This document shows, one piece after another, positions 61,350-64,000 of a stretch of DNA of 64,000 nucleotides. The notes under the pieces are model-generated. The model had not been told where the DNA came from. It made no database searches and was given only the letters and a program-made list of their open reading frames with translations. This DNA is from Streptomyces sp. NP160. Lineage in GTDB: Bacteria > Actinomycetota > Actinomycetes > Actinomycetales > Quadrisphaeraceae. The stretch covers positions 1 to 64,000 of the forward strand of contig NZ_VDMJ01000037.1 in assembly GCF_006335115.1 (NCBI RefSeq), written 5' to 3'. The first letter of the stretch is position 1. Each line of letters starts with the position of its first letter. Both the position numbers and the translations under genes were made by a program.

Positions 61350-62767
61350 TGGCGCGCCCGGCACAGCCCCGCGACCTGTACGCCGAGCTGGTGCGCACCG
61401 CCCCCGGTGCGGCGCTCGCCCGCCGGGCAGGGCTGCCGCGCCCCGCGGTGCTGCGCCGCTTCGAGGCCGGAGCTCCGCTGCTGCCCGGTCCCGCGCTCGT
61501 GCTCACCCTCGGCACCGGGTTGTCCGCGTTCCGCACGCGCGAGGCCGGCGGCGCGCTCGCCTCGGTCCTGGCCCGCGCGGGTGCCGACGTGGCGCTGGAG
61601 CTGTCCGCCGTGCCCGACGGCGAGCGCCTGGGCGCCGTGGTGGTCGACGCCACCGGCGCGACCAGCACCGCCGACCTCGCCGCGCTCGGCCTGGCCCTCG
61701 GGCCCGCCGTGCGGCGGCTGGGGCCGAGCGCCCGGGTGCTGCTCGTCGGACGCACCCCGGCCGCCGGTGGGGGTGCCGCCGCCGTCGAGACCGCGGCCGT
61801 CCAGCAGGGCCTGGAGGGCATCACGCGCACGGTGGGCAAGGAGCTGCGCGCCGGGGCCACCGCCAACCTCCTGCGCCTGGCCCCCGGTGCCGGGGCCGGC
61901 GACCTGGCCGGGCCGCTGGCCTTCCTCGCCTCGGCGCGGTCGGCCTTCGTCGACGGGCAGGTCGTCGAGGTCGCGCCCGGCACCGCTGGCGACGACGACG
62001 GGGGCACCGCCTCCGAGCGACCGCTGGACGGCGCCGTCGCCGTCGTCACCGGGGCCGCCCGCGGCATCGGACGGGCCACGGCGCAGGTGCTCGCCCGTCA
62101 GGGCGCCCGCGTGGTCGCCGTGGACGTGCCCGCCGCCAGCGGCGACCTGGCCCGCACCGCCAACGGCGTGGCCGGGCAGGCGCTCGCGCTCGACGTGACC
62201 GCCGCCGACGCGCCGACGCGCCTGGTGGAGCACCTGCGTCGGGTGCTGGACGGGCCCGCGGGCGACCGGCTCGTCGTCGTCCACAACGCCGGCATCACCC
62301 GCGACCGGCTGCTGGTCAACCTCGACGCCGCCCGGTGGGAGGCCGTGCTGGCGGTGAACCTCGCGGCACCGCTGCGCCTGACCGGTGCGCTCCTGGACGC
62401 CGGGCTGCTCGGTGCGGGCGCGCGCGTGGTGGGCGTCTCCTCCACGTCCGGGCTGGCGGGCAACCGCGGCCAGGCCAACTACGCGGCGTCCAAGGCGGGC
62501 GTCGCCGGCATGGTGCGGGCGCTCGCGCCGCGCCTGGCGGAGGTCGGAGCGACGGCCAACGCGGTGGCGCCGGGCTTCGTCGAGACCGAGATGACCGCCA
62601 GGATCCCGCCGGTGCTGCGCCAGCTGGGACGGCGCACGGCCAGCCTGCAGCAGGGCGGGCTGCCCGTGGACGTCGCCGAGACCGTGGCCTGGCTGGCCGA
62701 GCCCGCCAGCGCGGGCGTCACCGGTCAGGTGGTCAGGGTCTGCGGCCAGGCGCTGGTGGGCGCGTGA
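61349..62767 (+). CDS. fabG4: 3-oxoacyl-ACP/CoA reductase, FabG4-type
   Basis: A 472-residue two-domain reductase. The N-terminal about 210 residues are a degenerate flavodoxin-like Rossmann domain without the glycine motif. The C-terminal domain is a full SDR: VTGAARGIGRATAQVL, VVHNAGITRDRLLV, catalytic Ser in GVSSTSGLAG and Tyr-Lys in QANYAASKAG. This is the architecture of mycobacterial FabG4. It reduces 3-ketoacyl-CoA with NADH. ATG at 61349 overlaps the thiolase stop; its stop overlaps the next start by four bases. Confidence 0.93.
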   Translation: MARPAQPRDLYAELVRTAPGAALARRAGLPRPAVLRRFEAGAPLLPGPALVLTLGTGLSAFRTREAGGALASVLARAGADVALELSAVPDGERLGAVVVDATGATSTADLAALGLALGPAVRRLGPSARVLLVGRTPAAGGGAAAVETAAVQQGLEGITRTVGKELRAGATANLLRLAPGAGAGDLAGPLAFLASARSAFVDGQVVEVAPGTAGDDDGGTASERPLDGAVAVVTGAARGIGRATAQVLARQGARVVAVDVPAASGDLARTANGVAGQALALDVTAADAPTRLVEHLRRVLDGPAGDRLVVVHNAGITRDRLLVNLDAARWEAVLAVNLAAPLRLTGALLDAGLLGAGARVVGVSSTSGLAGNRGQANYAASKAGVAGMVRALAPRLAEVGATANAVAPGFVETEMTARIPPVLRQLGRRTASLQQGGLPVDVAETVAWLAEPASAGVTGQVVRVCGQALVGA

Positions 62768-63687
62768 GCGGCCGGTCCCTGACCCCCGTGTACGCGCGGG
62801 CGGTGCTGTCCGCACGGCGCAAGGGCGCCGCGGTGCGCGCCGCCGCCGCCGCGGGTGAGCCGCTGGTGCTGCCGAGCGGCCCGGGCTCCGCGCTCGTGCA
62901 CACCGGCGTCAGCGTCAGCGCTGACCGGGCGGCCGCGCTGGCCCGGGCCACCGGGGTGCCGCTGCGCCCGGTGCTGCCCGTGCTGGGACCGCACCTGCTG
63001 GCCTTCGCGGCGCAGCTGGAGCTGCTCTCCGCCGACGCCTTCCCCCTGCCGCTGCCCGGCCTCGTGCACGTGACCCAGCTGGTGCGCCAGCACCGCGCTC
63101 TCGCCCCCGGGGAGCGGGTCGACGTGCGCGTCACCGCGCGCAGGCCGCTGCCCCACACCAAGGGGGCCGTGGTCGAGCTGGAGTCCGTGCTGACCAGCGG
63201 CAGCGAGGTGGTGTGGGAGGGCACCAGCGGCTACCTCGCCCGCGACGCGAGCGCCGGTCCCGGCGCTGCCGCGGCGTCCGAGCGGCGCCCACCGCTCGAG
63301 CTGCCCGGTCCGGCCTCCCGCACGGCGGCTCGGTGGCTCGTCCCCACCGGCGCGGGCCGCCGCTACGCAGCGGTGAGCGGCGACGTGAACCCGATCCACC
63401 TGTCGGCGCTGGCGGCGAGGGCGTCCGGCTTCCGCGGCGCCATCGCGCACGGGATGTGGACCCTGGCGCGCGCCCTCGGCCAGGTGGAGCCGCAGCTCGG
63501 TCCCGCCGTCGAGGTGCGCGCCCGCTGGGGCTCGGCGCTGCTGCTCGGCTCCCGCGCGGCCCTGTGCGTGGAGCCGCTGGGCGGCGGGCGCGGCGGCTGG
63601 TCGCTCGCGGTGCGCTCGGGCTCGCCCCAGCCGGGCGCCCGGGTCCACCTCACGGCCGTCACCGCCCCCCTCGCTCCCCCTTCGTGA
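62764..63687 (+). CDS. htdX: MaoC-like enoyl-CoA/3-hydroxyacyl hydratase (HtdX-type)
   Basis: A 307-residue double-hotdog protein. The catalytic hotdog has GDVNPIHLSALAARASGFRG then AIAHGMWTLARAL, the hydratase-2 motif with Asp and His. The first half is a second, degenerate hotdog. It should hydrate or dehydrate 3-hydroxyacyl thioesters, completing the cycle with the reductase and thiolase. GTG at 62764 overlaps the reductase stop by four bases (GTGA). The operon ends here; the next gene is on the other strand. Confidence 0.9.
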   Translation: MSGRSLTPVYARAVLSARRKGAAVRAAAAAGEPLVLPSGPGSALVHTGVSVSADRAAALARATGVPLRPVLPVLGPHLLAFAAQLELLSADAFPLPLPGLVHVTQLVRQHRALAPGERVDVRVTARRPLPHTKGAVVELESVLTSGSEVVWEGTSGYLARDASAGPGAAAASERRPPLELPGPASRTAARWLVPTGAGRRYAAVSGDVNPIHLSALAARASGFRGAIAHGMWTLARALGQVEPQLGPAVEVRARWGSALLLGSRAALCVEPLGGGRGGWSLAVRSGSPQPGARVHLTAVTAPLAPPS

Positions 63688-63702
63688 CCACGGGGGTGCC
63701 GC

Positions 63703-63918
63703 TCAGGCCTTGTCGAGGGCGTCCGGCTTGTGGACGGCCTCCTTGCCGGTCTTGTCGCTCTTGACGAGGTACTGGGGGTCGTCCTTGTCGGCCTTGACCT
63801 TGCGGCCGCCGGCCTCCGTGTCCTCGGTGATCTTCTTCTCGACCGTGCCCTCGACGGTGTTGCCGTGCGACGACCACTCGACGTCGTCGCCCTTGCGGAG
63901 GGTCTGCTCCTCAGCCAT
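63703..63918 (-). CDS. DUF2945 (Tudor-like) small protein
   Basis: A 71-residue highly charged protein. LRKGDDVEWSSHGNTVEGTV, EKKITEDTEAGGRKVKADKD and DPQYLVKSDKTGKEAVHKP match the DUF2945 (hypervirulence-associated, Tudor-like) domain almost end to end. The function is unknown. ATG at 63918; its leader runs to the window end and shows no promoter I can name. Converges on the MaoC-like gene with 15 bases between. Confidence 0.88.
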   Translation of the reverse strand: MAEEQTLRKGDDVEWSSHGNTVEGTVEKKITEDTEAGGRKVKADKDDPQYLVKSDKTGKEAVHKPDALDKA

Positions 63919-64000
63919 GGCCCCCCGATGCCCAGCTCGCGGCGGTTCACACGTGGCCGGACGGGGGACGGGTTGCCGGCCGGTGATCGGCTGCCTACGG

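Overview
The window is very GC-rich chromosomal DNA with about two thirds of start codons GTG or ATG, dense head-to-tail packing, many 4-base GTGA/ATGA stop-start overlaps, and gene families typical of Actinomycetota: an Lsr2-like domain, a mycothiol-type maleylpyruvate isomerase domain, a ydaO (c-di-AMP) riboswitch before an NlpC/P60 gene, a fadE5/fadA2/fabG4/htdX-type locus, and SpoIIE/STAS/anti-sigma switch proteins. I infer an actinobacterium, perhaps of the Kineosporiales; the genus cannot be fixed from this DNA. I see no rRNA, tRNA, CRISPR array, prophage or complete insertion sequence.

Layout. 1-1.9 kb is a damaged edge: a partial gene, a broken MFS transporter piece and a frameshifted membrane-anchor gene. 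1.9-14 kb holds an amidohydrolase, a pirin, a YihY-type membrane protein, a c-di-AMP riboswitch with its NlpC/P60 wall hydrolase, a nitrilase-fold protein lacking all three catalytic residues, a DnaQ-like/Lsr2-like fusion, a DUF429 protein, a lone type IV pilin-like protein, and a MarR-flavin oxidoreductase operon with a clear palindromic operator. 14-20 kb carries an acetamidase, a dihydroxyacetone kinase coupled to a tyrosine phosphatase, and a LacI regulator divergent from a GH51 arabinofuranosidase with its operator. 20-28 kb has a PemK/MazF-like protein, an unknown protein with similar low-complexity sequence, an aldo/keto reductase, a LysR regulator divergent from a racemase-alcohol dehydrogenase-DksA-like operon, a HIT protein and a STAS protein.

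28-45 kb contains a RecQ-like helicase with a phosphoribosyltransferase-like tail, a methyltransferase, a frameshifted epimerase, an oligopeptidase B gene broken by one in-frame stop, a bacteriophytochrome-PP2C phosphatase divergent from an anti-sigma-type ATPase, OsmC, a second acetamidase coupled to a nitroreductase, tandem DUF1206 membrane proteins, and a glycerophosphodiesterase. 45-56 kb has an M3 peptidase, a ScyD-like secreted protein, HrpA helicase, a membrane SpoIIE phosphatase and a sirtuin. 56-64 kb is a lipid-degradation locus (acyl-CoA dehydrogenase/oxidase-like, TetR, thiolase, FabG4-like reductase, MaoC-like dehydratase).

Working together. The clearest functional sets are the fatty-acid locus under TetR, the LacI-controlled arabinofuranosidase, the MarR-flavin oxidoreductase pair, and a light/stress module in which a phytochrome-linked phosphatase faces an anti-sigma kinase-like ATPase. 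A STAS protein and a second SpoIIE phosphatase elsewhere in the window could belong to the same partner-switching logic. Non-coding structure is unusually rich: 80-bp inverted-repeat elements at two intergenic sites, a 33-bp tandem repeat, and a 21-bp repeat capped by a 31-bp perfect stem. Several near-intact genes carry single frame-breaking changes, so either recent decay or sequence errors should be kept in mind.
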